Part shown: in pieces, positions 31,769 to 41,600 of the stretch
How the letters are laid out: each line of letters begins with the position of its first letter
Position numbering within the stretch: the stretch's first letter is position 1
Origin: Paenibacillus sp. PAMC 26794
GTDB lineage: Bacteria > Bacillota > Bacilli > Paenibacillales > Paenibacillaceae
Direction of reading: 5' to 3'
Assembly: GCF_000316035.1 (NCBI RefSeq)
Contig: NZ_ANHX01000011.1
Location: 186,001 to 250,000, forward strand
Length of the DNA: 64,000 nt
Program-made: the position numbers and the translations under genes
Notes under the pieces: generated by a model
Seen by the model: only the letters and a program-made list of their open reading frames with translations
What the model was told of the DNA's origin: nothing
Databases searched by the model: none

Positions 31769-33082
31769 ATGGCAAAACCGTCTGTGGAGCAACTGTCAAA
31801 AATTAATCAAAAGGCACTTGTCCCTCTTACCGAAGAACAAGTCCATGTTTTCCAGGCAAGGATCATCGGAACGAAGAGGATTGATAAGTACAAAATGAAA
31901 ATAACTCCAAACTTTCTTCGTAAGATGGCTGATCAAGTCAAAGAAGGTGTGGCCCTGCTAGTGGACCATCCATGGCAAAAGTGGGAATCACTCTCTTTCC
32001 CATATGGCAGGACCTTCGACAGCCGTATTGTTGAGGAGAATGGGGAACTGGAGCTATACGGTGACCATTACATGGCTAAGGGTCTTGAAGCAAATGGGAT
32101 ATCCACGGACCAATTGGCTACTGGTATTGATGCGGGTACGATCTTCGACACATCAGCTGGCTTTATATCCACGAAGCATACCTGTTGCATATGCGGTGGG
32201 GATTACTACCGAAATCCTGATTGTACGCATATCAGGGGATTTGAATACGATGGCAAAGAATGTCTTGTTCTTGCTGATGACGGTTACATCATGGAAAACT
32301 CAATTGTATTCGATGGAGGCTATGAGGGAGCTGGCATCACGCGTGGTTCCCTTTCGTCAAAAATTCAAGAAGATAATGAGGTCCAGCAGCAAACTGAATA
32401 TGAACCACTCCCCTTAGATGCGAAGTCGCTGGATGGCGATGGACGCGTCTTTTATTTTTTCAGCAACAAAGGCGGCATGAACGCTTTTGTATCCAAACAG
32501 CACCAAACATTAGAACAGGCCAAAATACAGGCCGAAGGAGATGACACTGTGACAGAAGAACAAAAGGCTGCTTTGGCAGTATCACAAACTCAAACAATCG
32601 CGCTGACTGCTGCGAATAGTGTACTCGGACAAGTCCGGGCTGTGCTGGGTGTTGAAAATGATGCGGACATTACCTCAAAGTTGGCTACACTTAGCGCTCA
32701 GGCTGCTGATGGTGCAGTCTACAAGACAAAGGTTACGGAGCAAGCTTGCGGCGCTGGTGTACGTGCGTTGGGAGAAGCGTTTAATACGGAAACCATGAAA
32801 GCTATGCTGTCCCACTTGCCAGTATCTGAGATTGAAAAAATTGGCGCGACTTACGAAGCTCAGGCTCAAGCTGCATTGGGTGGTGGTGGTCGTCATACCG
32901 AAGGTGATAACCCTGATCTTCCTGCAGGAGCTGCCAATGGAACAGCGCCAACTAACGCGCAGGCTGCTGGTCAAAAGTCACCAGAACAACTCCAAACAGA
33001 GGCGAAGGAAATGGCTAGAGCTGATGCTATAGCTGCCCTCAAAAATACCGGCAGAAGTAATCTGCTGAAGGAGGATAAGTAA
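31769..33082 (+). CDS. Head maturation protease with scaffold-like C-terminus
   Basis: This 437-aa protein follows the portal. The N-terminal 210 residues look like a prohead protease: GVALLVDHPW (H67) and TIFDTSAGFI (S129) are the probable catalytic His and Ser. An inserted zinc-knuckle-like CCICGG...CTH (139-157) is unusual. Residues 250-400 are alanine- and glutamine-rich helix, like a fused scaffold. ATG 31769 follows AAGGAGGTG; the frame from 31727 overlaps the portal gene. Confidence 0.75.
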   Translation: MAKPSVEQLSKINQKALVPLTEEQVHVFQARIIGTKRIDKYKMKITPNFLRKMADQVKEGVALLVDHPWQKWESLSFPYGRTFDSRIVEENGELELYGDHYMAKGLEANGISTDQLATGIDAGTIFDTSAGFISTKHTCCICGGDYYRNPDCTHIRGFEYDGKECLVLADDGYIMENSIVFDGGYEGAGITRGSLSSKIQEDNEVQQQTEYEPLPLDAKSLDGDGRVFYFFSNKGGMNAFVSKQHQTLEQAKIQAEGDDTVTEEQKAALAVSQTQTIALTAANSVLGQVRAVLGVENDADITSKLATLSAQAADGAVYKTKVTEQACGAGVRALGEAFNTETMKAMLSHLPVSEIEKIGATYEAQAQAALGGGGRHTEGDNPDLPAGAANGTAPTNAQAAGQKSPEQLQTEAKEMARADAIAALKNTGRSNLLKEDK

Positions 33083-33083
33083 T

Positions 33084-33452
33084 ATGATTGGATCTCAATA
33101 CAACGGTGCTCCGGGACCTGGTCAGATTAACACACAGGAATTTGTTGAAGTTCTTGCTTCCACGGACTTGCAAGCGCGGATTCCTGGTGGCGTGTTGCTT
33201 GCAAAAGGGAACGGAGTAATTAAGAAAGGTACTGTCCTTGGAAGGGTAACAGCTACTAATAAATTCGTTCCCTATCTCTCTTCAGCATCCGATGGTTCGC
33301 AAGACGCTGTTTGCATTTTGGACAATGATCAGGATACTACGCTTACCGATATGGGCGCTTCAGCGTGGATTGCTGGTATTTTCACTGAATCTAAAATTAC
33401 AGGCATTGATGCAGCGGCTAAAACAGCGCTGAAGCTTTGCTACTTTGTATAA
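33084..33452 (+). CDS. Head decoration protein
   Basis: 122 aa, beta-rich, with GGVLLAKGNGVIKKGTVLGR, typical of the lambda gpD-like head-decoration family that stabilises capsids. It lies between protease and major capsid genes, the standard place. The start is one base after the protease stop. Confidence 0.85.
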   Translation: MIGSQYNGAPGPGQINTQEFVEVLASTDLQARIPGGVLLAKGNGVIKKGTVLGRVTATNKFVPYLSSASDGSQDAVCILDNDQDTTLTDMGASAWIAGIFTESKITGIDAAAKTALKLCYFV

Positions 33453-33467
33453 GGGGGAACAACATAA

Positions 33468-34481
33468 ATGGCAAACGTACTCGACCCGTACTTCCTTACG
33501 GAAGTCGTTCAGAACATTCGGACAGATATTAACAGTTTTCGAGGTGCTCAAATCCTGACAAATGGTGTGGATTTCAAACCAGAACTCGGGCTGACAATTA
33601 AATATGACGTTACTTACGACGATACCGGCATGACTCCACCTACTGGACTCAATGATCCCTCACCGATCCATGCCGCTCCTGTTGTGAAACAAATGGAATT
33701 CACCAACCAGGAATGGCGTGAGAAGGCAATCATTGATCGAGAAAAGATTGCTACTCTTCGTAAGCCGGGCACGAGCCTTGAGCAAACTTGGGGCGAAGAA
33801 TACATGATTGAAAAAATGGTGAATCTCAACCAACGTCTTGAAACTCGATTCGAGTGGATGCGTTGGCAATCACTTACAGGCAGCCTTGTTGTTCCAGCAA
33901 CTGCGAATAAACCTTCTCGGACAATCGACTACGGCGTTCCGGCAAATAACAAGCCTACAGCTGATGTCCTTTGGAACAATATCGCAACTGCTGATCCTTT
34001 GAAAAATCTTGATGAATGGCTTCTTAGATTCCGGGGGAGTGGCGCAAGAGGTGTTAAAGTTGTAGCTAATAAAAAAGTAGACAGTTACCTGAAGCAAAAC
34101 GAAAAAATCCGCGATCTGATCAAATTCACTTACGGCAAAGATATTGTAACGGATGGTTCGCTTTCAGAAATCGTCAGCCAAAACCTGAATGGTCTTCAAT
34201 ACGAAGTGTATGATGGTGGATACATTGACGATACAGGAACGTTCTACCCGTTTATCCCTGACAACGCTGTAATCATCATTGGTCAAGGCATGACAGGTTC
34301 TATCATGGACCTAGTGACGAGCCCGAACAACTACGAAGACATCTTTACTGGTCACACAGGAAAATTCGCACTCGCTAAACTTATTCAAGGCGACCCTGAC
34401 CAATGGCAAGTAATTAACGGGGCAACTGTGCTGCCACGTTTGAAATACGTCAACTGGCACATTTTTGCTACAGTGGCGTGA
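33468..34481 (+). CDS. Major capsid protein, gpE family
   Basis: 337 aa with the features of the lambda gpE-type major capsid family: an N-terminal FLTEVVQNI helix, DREKIATLRKPG, a spine-like helix (EKMVNLNQRLETRFEWMRWQSLTG), and a C-terminal WQVINGATVLPRLKYVNWHIF. An HK97 fold is expected. It is probably the most abundant product; it has a good ribosome site (AAGGGGGAACAACATAA). Confidence 0.9.
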   Translation: MANVLDPYFLTEVVQNIRTDINSFRGAQILTNGVDFKPELGLTIKYDVTYDDTGMTPPTGLNDPSPIHAAPVVKQMEFTNQEWREKAIIDREKIATLRKPGTSLEQTWGEEYMIEKMVNLNQRLETRFEWMRWQSLTGSLVVPATANKPSRTIDYGVPANNKPTADVLWNNIATADPLKNLDEWLLRFRGSGARGVKVVANKKVDSYLKQNEKIRDLIKFTYGKDIVTDGSLSEIVSQNLNGLQYEVYDGGYIDDTGTFYPFIPDNAVIIIGQGMTGSIMDLVTSPNNYEDIFTGHTGKFALAKLIQGDPDQWQVINGATVLPRLKYVNWHIFATVA

Positions 34482-34495
34482 GGGAGGAATGACCT

Positions 34496-34906
34496 ATGAC
34501 GATTGTAAAAGTTTTGGTTGATGCTGTTGGGGAATACAACGCAGGGGACATCGTAAAAGATGCCCCTGATGGACTTATTGAGATTGCTAAAAAGCAAGTT
34601 CGCAATGCGGCAACCGGAAAGTTGTTAGCCGAGATTATTGTGGGAGATGTGGGTTCTACAGACACACCCTCCGAACGAGAACAAAAACTCCAGGAAGAAT
34701 TGGACGAATCGAAGAAGCGGGAAGAGGACCTGTTGGCTCAGATTGCCGAACTGCAATCTGTTATGCATGATGGAGATTCGGACGATGTATTGAAAGATCT
34801 GAAATCAACAGCAAAGGACCTGAAGATCCAAGGCTATACCAAGATGGATGCCGACGAGTTGAAGAAAGCTATCGATTCGGTTGGTGGTGATAATGATGGC
34901 AAATAA
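34496..34906 (+). CDS. Head-tail region protein with HeH/SAP-like motif
   Basis: 136 aa: a short beta N-terminus, a coiled coil (EREQKLQEELDESKKREEDL) and a C-terminal HeH-like segment (TAKDLKIQGYTKMDADELKK). Small proteins of this type often follow the capsid gene in Gram-positive siphophages. The role is unproven. It overlaps the next gene. Confidence 0.6.
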   Translation: MTIVKVLVDAVGEYNAGDIVKDAPDGLIEIAKKQVRNAATGKLLAEIIVGDVGSTDTPSEREQKLQEELDESKKREEDLLAQIAELQSVMHDGDSDDVLKDLKSTAKDLKIQGYTKMDADELKKAIDSVGGDNDGK

Positions 34907-35336
34907 GATCCTCACTACGGAAACGTATCATGAGGAAATTAGAGGGCGTCTAGGTATCGGTGAAGATGTAATAACCGACTCCAACATAGACGCTTTTTCT
35001 GTTTTGCCAATTGGTGAGGCACGGATTGTAAAGTTAGTTCCAGACTACGCTGATTTGACTGGAGATGACCAAGCCTATGTATATGCAGCAGCTATTTGTA
35101 TGGTTGCTGCTATACTGGCTCCATCTATGGCTGCGAGAATCAAAAAAACGATGAAAGATTTCGATTTCTCTTTCGAAAATCAGGCAGTCAATTGGGATAG
35201 ACGTGCCTCACAACTGGTTGATGAGGCAAATGAGTTCATTGGCTTGATCTCAAGTTTTCAAGAGACCTTGGATGCTCCATTATTTTTGTTGTCTGGTCCC
35301 ACGAGGAGAAGGAAAGGCGGAGTTTCTAATGTTTAA
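34893..35336 (+). CDS. Head-tail connector protein (probable)
   Basis: 147 aa, mostly helical (DLTGDDQAYVYAAAICMVAAI), in the slot of gp6-like head completion proteins. Tandem ATG codons at 34893 and 34896 follow GGTGGTGAT. Assigned by position and helical content only. Confidence 0.6.
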   Translation: MMANKILTTETYHEEIRGRLGIGEDVITDSNIDAFSVLPIGEARIVKLVPDYADLTGDDQAYVYAAAICMVAAILAPSMAARIKKTMKDFDFSFENQAVNWDRRASQLVDEANEFIGLISSFQETLDAPLFLLSGPTRRRKGGVSNV

Positions 35337-35904
35337 AGATTTCGCTCATAGACATTCTCCCTGTACTGTAAATGGGGAACCGGATAAAGTCATTCTGTCC
35401 AGAGAAACAAAGGCGACTACGGTTCTTGGTAAAGAGTACATGTACAATGGCCTTTTTGCTCCTAAGTCGTCTGTATTACCTGGGGATGTCGTACAGAATG
35501 ACATGACTCTCTTGGTTCAAACTCTCCGTTTCACCGCAACCAAAGACAAATACTGCTCCTTGATCAAAACAAACGTTACCACGGAAGTACAACGGTACAT
35601 GCAGGAATATGATGAGAATGACAATCCAAAGGGCAAACCGGAGTTTACACCTGTTGCCGATGAAGTTGTTGGGTTTGCTCAACACGTCACTGCGCAGCTC
35701 AAGCAAGAAGAACCTGGTCTTTTATCAACAACATCACTGGTTCTACTTTTGCAGACCAATGTGGATGTCAGAGAACCAAGCGACCCGGCGCTGATGAGTC
35801 CAGACCGCATTTTGATTACTGGAAAGAAATATCAAGTGGATGTAGTAGATCGGATCAAGTATCCGAATCTTCTGCACATTCAGTTATGCGAGGACCGGCG
35901 ATGA
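35329..35904 (+). CDS. Head-closure/stopper-type protein (probable)
   Basis: 191 aa, beta-rich, with VLPGDVVQNDMTLLVQTLR and a C-terminal YQVDVVDRIKYPNLLHIQL, as in head-closure proteins. ATG 35329 follows AAGGCGGAG. Assigned by position in the conserved connector block. Confidence 0.6.
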   Translation: MFKDFAHRHSPCTVNGEPDKVILSRETKATTVLGKEYMYNGLFAPKSSVLPGDVVQNDMTLLVQTLRFTATKDKYCSLIKTNVTTEVQRYMQEYDENDNPKGKPEFTPVADEVVGFAQHVTAQLKQEEPGLLSTTSLVLLLQTNVDVREPSDPALMSPDRILITGKKYQVDVVDRIKYPNLLHIQLCEDRR

Positions 35905-36479
35905 TTACCGGTTATGATGCTGAACGTGCAGCAAGAGACTTGGAAAACAAGTTGGCGGTTGAAATCACAGGTCTAACGAAAATCGTATTACTTACTGCGA
36001 AGACCGGCATTCGGTACTATCCTGCTGTCCGTGAGCGGTTGGAGATGAAAATGATCGTGCTAGCGAACCAAATGATTTCAGGAGACATCACTGCTGATTA
36101 CTGGCAAGCCTGGCTGGAACAGTTCGGTAAAGGATCACTTATGGCTGGACCGAGTCAAAACCCCGGCTTAGTCAGCTACATTAACAGTGAGGCGTGGAAC
36201 AAGCTGAGATCAAAGGGTAGCCGGGTAGTCGTAGGCCGGGGTAGAGGTACTTACAGAGCTATCGATGGCACAATTAAAAAGTCCAAAGGCGGATACGCAG
36301 GTGTAGATTTGGAGGAGTTGGCAGAACGTGGGGATCTTGATCCTTCGTTCAAAGCCACTCCTCCTACTTATTTTATGCGTATAGCTCTTGAATCCAATCG
36401 TGATCGAATATTAAACGGGATTAGTCGTGTCATTACCGAGTTTCCATATCATCGTTACTTCAGGGAGGTGAGAGATTGA
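35901..36479 (+). CDS. Tail completion / HK97 gp10-like protein (probable)
   Basis: 192 aa in the slot of gp10-like neck proteins. The helical N-terminus and a basic glycine-rich loop (RVVVGRGRGTYRAIDGT) fit. ATG 35901 has GAGG upstream. It overlaps the next start (TTGA). Confidence 0.55.
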   Translation: MITGYDAERAARDLENKLAVEITGLTKIVLLTAKTGIRYYPAVRERLEMKMIVLANQMISGDITADYWQAWLEQFGKGSLMAGPSQNPGLVSYINSEAWNKLRSKGSRVVVGRGRGTYRAIDGTIKKSKGGYAGVDLEELAERGDLDPSFKATPPTYFMRIALESNRDRILNGISRVITEFPYHRYFREVRD

Positions 36480-36910
36480 GTCTTCAATTGTTGGATGCAG
36501 TTCAGCATGCGCTTAAAGGTGATGCCGAACTCATGGAGTTACTTGAGCTTGACTCATCTTCACCTTCCGAGGAGGTAGTGAAGAGGTTAACGAAGGGAAT
36601 GGAGCCTGAAATCACTGTAAGTCATGAAACTGTTCCTCATATCTGCCAATATGTGATGCCAGGGCGCTTTTCTCCGAATCAATTAGTCTTCGAAGGAAAG
36701 TTTTGCTTAGATTTTTATGCTGGGAATGGTTATGCCGCGAAGCTGCTGTTTGAAAGAGCGTTTTGTATTTTACACGATAAACGGATTACGATGCCAGGTT
36801 GGGCGACATACCTCTGCGTATTAACGTATGATGCTGATTTTGCAACTGGAATACAAGGTGTCAAAGGATATAAGGCCATATTTGATGTGGACTATCTCCG
36901 GATGAATTGA
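36476..36910 (+). CDS. Tail terminator protein (probable)
   Basis: 144 aa: N-terminal helix (LQLLDAVQHALKGDAELMELL) then mixed alpha-beta with a conserved-looking GWATYLCVLTYDADF segment. It is the gene before the tail tube, where tail terminators lie. TTG start coupled to the previous stop, with GGGAGGTG upstream. Confidence 0.6.
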   Translation: MSLQLLDAVQHALKGDAELMELLELDSSSPSEEVVKRLTKGMEPEITVSHETVPHICQYVMPGRFSPNQLVFEGKFCLDFYAGNGYAAKLLFERAFCILHDKRITMPGWATYLCVLTYDADFATGIQGVKGYKAIFDVDYLRMN

Positions 36911-36919
36911 GGTGAGGAT

Positions 36920-37126
36920 ATGTCTGAAAAACAAACTGAAGTAACAGATAACAAGCCGGAACTTAAGGAAGAATTTCCTGAGCTAGAGAAGTTGATTCGA
37001 GAAAAGATTCGTCTTGCACAAAAACTCGGATTGATGGATGGCAAGGAACCGGTTGAAGGATATGAAAAATCGAAGGAATACAAAAGAATTGAAGAGATTG
37101 ATGCACGGCTCTGGGAGCTAGTGTAA
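36920..37126 (+). CDS. Hypothetical protein, 68 aa
   Basis: Very charged and helical (ELEKLIREKIRLAQKLGLMD). It has its own ribosome site (TGAGGTGAGGAT). No family recognised. It lies between tail terminator and tail tube genes. Confidence 0.55.
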   Translation: MSEKQTEVTDNKPELKEEFPELEKLIREKIRLAQKLGLMDGKEPVEGYEKSKEYKRIEEIDARLWELV

Positions 37127-37153
37127 TCAACTTTATACCCAAGGAGGATAAAT

Positions 37154-37924
37154 ATGAGACCACTCGTTTTTGATGGCGTAGGAACAATCGTAGCCCGTAA
37201 TTTGGATAACACAATTAAGTACGTTGAGGACAAGGTAACAAAGGTTACGTTACAACTGCAATTTGACTGGCAGGCGGTTATGGGCGGCGACAGTGGTTAT
37301 GCTTTTCACTACACCGCAGGGGACCTTCAAGACAAAGTAAGTATTGAAGTTCCGCGTTATTCAGCAGCTATTGCCGATATGTCTCAAGGGGGTAAAACAG
37401 AGAAAGGGTCTATTACCTTTGATGAAACAGAGACAGCATTCCTGAAATCAGGTGGTTATAAGCTTGCTTTTGGTAATACGCTCGTCGAGGATAGTGACGA
37501 AATATATCTGAAAGACCCTGATACAGATGCGTTGACACCACTTACCCGAGTAGCATCAACACCTACAGATCAACAGTACACCATTACTGCAGAAGGATTA
37601 ATTGAATCAACGGCTGCAAATAACGGAAAAGAACTGCTTGTGACTTATGTTTGGACTGAACAAGGAACGGAGACTTCTTTCAGCGGAACTCGCCGTCCTA
37701 CTGCATTCAAATTCACACATCGTTTTAAACTGATTGACGATAAAACAAACAGCGAAATTCAATGCCAACTTACAATCTTCAAGGCTTTGGGCGGCGGTAC
37801 GCTTGACGTTTCTCAGGAGCGTAAGAAAGCTAATACGTCTACCATGGATTTGCAAGTTATGGAGCCGGATCGTACACCGGAAAATCCGAACGGTTATGCA
37901 ATGACAATCAAGTTCGGAATTTAA
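37154..37924 (+). CDS. Major tail (tube) protein
   Basis: 256 aa, beta-rich, in the invariant position before the tail chaperones. TVLQLQFDWQ-like strands, a GDSGYAFHYTAGD loop and the C-terminal NGYAMTIKFGI fit a tube subunit. It has a strong AAGGAGGATAAAT ribosome site and is followed by a terminator, typical of a gene needing extra transcript. Confidence 0.82.
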   Translation: MRPLVFDGVGTIVARNLDNTIKYVEDKVTKVTLQLQFDWQAVMGGDSGYAFHYTAGDLQDKVSIEVPRYSAAIADMSQGGKTEKGSITFDETETAFLKSGGYKLAFGNTLVEDSDEIYLKDPDTDALTPLTRVASTPTDQQYTITAEGLIESTAANNGKELLVTYVWTEQGTETSFSGTRRPTAFKFTHRFKLIDDKTNSEIQCQLTIFKALGGGTLDVSQERKKANTSTMDLQVMEPDRTPENPNGYAMTIKFGI

Positions 37925-37935
37925 ACCATCACACT

Positions 37936-37970
37936 CAACCCTGCCGGTAATCGGTGGGGTTCTTTTTTTG
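37936..37970 (+). terminator. Terminator after the tail tube gene
   Basis: AACCCTGCCG / CGGTGGGGTT stem followed by seven T. Probably partial, reducing expression of the tail assembly genes relative to the tube. Confidence 0.8.
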
Positions 37971-38005
37971 GTAAAAAATATATTTCAATTCAAAGGAGAA
38001 TGAAC

Positions 38006-38386
38006 ATGAGCGAAATTGAACAAGCAGTTGAAACCCAAGAAGAGAAAACGTTGGACCAGACTTTAAACATTGGCAGCACCGTACGTTTGGCTGAAGGTAT
38101 CCAAAAGACAATCAAGGTCGGGACAATAAAGTTGATCCGGGAAGTTCGGCAGCATGCGAAGAACCTCAAAGGTATTCGTTTTAGTTATGTAATTGGACGT
38201 GATCCCATTGAAGCAACGCAAGTTGGTGAGCAGGATATTCCAGCCATTGATTGTCCATCTATTGAGCAGGCGTATCAAAAAGCGTTCGATCTGATCTTTG
38301 TTGAGGGTCTAACGGATGAAGAATATGAGCAAGTGGACATGGAGGGCATCCAGGCATTGGATGATGTTTTGGACCGATTTCTATAA
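38006..38386 (+). CDS. Tail assembly chaperone, short (G-type) form
   Basis: 126 aa between tail tube and tape measure, where a chaperone pair with programmed frameshift is nearly universal. ATG 38006 is eight bases after AAAGGAG; ATG 38000 is too close. The last codons are CGA-TTT-CTA-TAA. A downstream frame opens in the +1 register and overlaps the end, so this is the unshifted product. Confidence 0.85.
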   Translation: MSEIEQAVETQEEKTLDQTLNIGSTVRLAEGIQKTIKVGTIKLIREVRQHAKNLKGIRFSYVIGRDPIEATQVGEQDIPAIDCPSIEQAYQKAFDLIFVEGLTDEEYEQVDMEGIQALDDVLDRFL

Positions 38387-38669
38387 GGAGTCTTTTCCTC
38401 CTGATTACGATGACGATGATGAGGATTCGGATGAAGGTGAAGTAGATCAACCAGGAACAGACTGGATGGGTCTATGGGCACTCTGTATCAGCAACGGAAT
38501 ATCTGATACAGAGTGGCCTAATATGACCATACCTAAAATACGAGCACTTATGAATGAAAAACAGCGGTCTCGTGAATTCGAAATCACTCTTCATGGCGGT
38601 TCGGTTGAAAATAAAAAGCCGAAGAAAGCAAAATACTTATCCGATCTTGGTTTCTTCCAGCCAAGGTAG
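38382..38669 (+). CDS. Tail chaperone C-terminal extension, reached by +1 frameshift
   Basis: The frame has no ribosome site of its own. It continues from the preceding gene if ribosomes slip +1 at TTT-C (38378-38381), moving Phe tRNA from UUU to UUC while the rare-type CUA codon waits. The extension begins YKESFPPDYDDDD and is acidic, then helical (TDWMGLWALCISNGISD), like GT-type chaperones that bind the tape measure. Confidence 0.75.
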   Translation, partial: YKESFPPDYDDDDEDSDEGEVDQPGTDWMGLWALCISNGISDTEWPNMTIPKIRALMNEKQRSREFEITLHGGSVENKKPKKAKYLSDLGFFQPR

Positions 38670-38681
38670 GAAGGAGGCAAT

Positions 38682-41600
38682 ATGGCAGAGGGTACGAACA
38701 GGGATGTTGTTGCTGCGCGGATAAAATTAGACACCGGTACAGTGCTACAATCATTTAAAAACATTGATACGGGTGCTAAAGGTAATGCTGATGCGTTCAA
38801 GGCGCTGAATGCTGAGTTATCATCCGCTGAGAAGTCATACAAGAATATATCATCAGCAATGGATAAGATGGCCTTAACTGCGGATCAACGCCGCCAAAAG
38901 ATACTCGCTGAAGTTGAAGCTCAACATAAGCAAAAACTTGCTCAAACTGCCTTGCTTGGTGCGAGGGCTCAACAGTTGGAGCAAACCAATCGCTTGATTG
39001 ATGCTAAAATGCAGGCTCAGCAAGCCTTGATCAAAAGGCGTAATCAACAGATTGAGCAATCCGAACGTGAACATCAACAAAAGATGCAGATTCTTCAGAA
39101 TCGTTCTGTTAAGACCGGGCAGGAGGCAGCAAAGGCAACGGGGACAGGAACGGATGACCGGACTAGAGAGCGCGTACTACAAGAGGAACAGAAGATTCGC
39201 ATGGCCTTGACTGAGCGACAACGTCAAGAGGAAGCTCTCAGGGAAAAAGTGTTACAAGAGGAACAACGGATCAGACAAGCCTTGTCACAAACTGAACAGC
39301 AAACCAAACGGATGGGGTCCACAATGGATGCTGTCTCTAAAAGTTGGATTGGTAGAATAGGAGACATGGCTTCACATGCCGTTGTCTTCCATACGATGTA
39401 CAAAGCGATGCACGAAGTCACCCAGGCCATGAAAGAGGGCTTGGTGGATATTGAATCCAACATGGCGGGGTACGTCCAGACCAACGAACACTATTTTGTT
39501 CATTTTGAAGATGGAACGAACAAGATGGTTATGGATACACAAAAGCTCAACCGTGAGACGAAAGCTTTCATTCAAACGGCCCATGAACTTGGATCAAACA
39601 TTCTGGATGTTACGGAATCAGCTCGTCTCTGGGGCCGGATGTACAAAGATGTTAACGTTGTTCAAGAGCTTGTGCGTCAATCTACCAAGTTGTCCACGGT
39701 GGACATGGTTGAGCTTGAGGACGCTACCAAGTCCATGGAATCTGTAATGTCTCAATATGGAGTCCATATCACCAATGCCAATGAAGCCATGGTTATCGGT
39801 AACCGGGTTCTGGATTCCTGGTCTAAGGTAGCACACGATACGATGGCTCCTGCTCGTGACTTGGGAGCTGCTTTTCAGAGAACCGGTAAGATTGCTGCTG
39901 AGACTGGCGTATCCTTTGACGTAATGAACGGGCTGATCTCCTCCGGTGTGCGGAATACAGCCTTATCCGGGGAGAACTTGGGTAACATGTGGAAAACGGT
40001 TCTCGGTACAATCCGGACGGATAAAGCTGTGGATGAGATTGAACGTCTTGGTGTCAAAACCAAAGAGGTTGTCGATGGCGTTGAACAATGGCGTAAAGCC
40101 GAAGATATTCTATTGGATTTGTCCATCCAGGTGACAGACAAAAACTATGACCTCACACAATCCTATGCGGATATCTCTCGGGGTGTCTATCAGTATGCGA
40201 AACTGGCTGCCTCTCTTAATGTAGGGGATATTTTGCTTGGTACGGCTGCATCTGTAGGTTCTACAGGCTCTACAATGCAATACCTTACGGTTCAGATGGA
40301 TACAATCCAGCGGAAGGCTGCACAGACCAAGACATCTCTCCTAGAGATTTTTAACACGGCTGGAGAAGACGGCCTTCGTCAGATGATTAAAGACGTACTA
40401 GACAGTATAGATCAACTCCTGATCGGATTAACTAAAATACCAACAGGTATTTATGCTGCAACTGCGGGTTTGACTGGTCTATTACTTGCGTATAAAGCGT
40501 TGCGCGGCCCTGTTATGGCTGTAGTCGCTGCAATTGAAGTGCTAAATGCGGCTAAAGCGAAAGAAGCTGCTACAACGGTTGCTGGTACAGCGGCTACGGC
40601 TGCAAACAGTGCTGCGAATACAGTCAATATCGTTTCCAGTGAAGGAGTCATCGTCTCTACTGTACAACAGACTGCTGCAAGGGAAGCGCAAGTAGTCGCT
40701 ACAGGAGCAGCTACTGTGGCTACTAGTGCCCTGAGTAAAGCGCAAGCGACAGCAACAATAACGATGGCCGCAGCAACTGCTGGATTATCTTTACTCGTAG
40801 GGGCAATTGCAATATTTGCATTTAAGAGTGGAGAGGCTGAAAAAGCAGAACGAGAAAGAATACAGAGTTTGAAAGATAGCGATTCTGCTAGTCAACAAAT
40901 GATTAGTCAATACCAGCGGCAGATTGATTTACTCCCTAAAATGGTGAAAGCGCATAGCTCGCTAAAACAGATGATAGATAGCGGTACGATGTCTTCAAGT
41001 AAACAAGAGCAAGCTACACGACAACTTGACGAAGTACACAAAGCACTCGTGATGACGATCGGAGAAGAGGGTGTGGCTCAACTCGAAGCAGCTGGGTACA
41101 CCGAAGAGGCAACTCAAAAGCAAATCGACATTTTGAAAGGAAGAACAAGCGAGCAAATAGATTTGCGTAAAAAGAACTTGGAAGATCAAAAAAAGTCTTT
41201 TGAATCTCAATTAGTTGCAAATGAACAGGCGATAGCGGAAACTCAAAAGAAAATTGATGGTGTAAAGAATAGCATCAATACTATTGGCCCAAGCTTCAAT
41301 AGAAATCGTATTTTAGATGAGTTGGAATCACAAATGAATTCACTTGTTTCAAAACAAATGGAATTGAATTCATCTTCAAACGAGACTACTTCACAATTAA
41401 GCGAAATGTCATTAGAGACAATAGAAGCAACCAAGGCGAATGATGCGTTAGCAGGAATCAATGGAAAAGTATCTGATACCATAGATGAGTTGAAAGAAAA
41501 ATTAATAGAACAAACGAAAATATTACGAGAGTCCGTGCAGACAAGTATTTCTTCGGTATCCGAACTAAATCAAGTGGCAGATACACTCTCCAAGGGTCAG

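Noticed and set aside
37154..37924. Horizontal transfer of the tail tube gene because it has its own terminator
   Set aside because: A partial terminator after the tube gene is normal for dosage control in siphophages; base use matches its neighbours.
38316..38381. Separate start for the second tail chaperone gene
   Set aside because: No ribosome site, and it overlaps the first chaperone fully; a frameshift extension explains the frame better.
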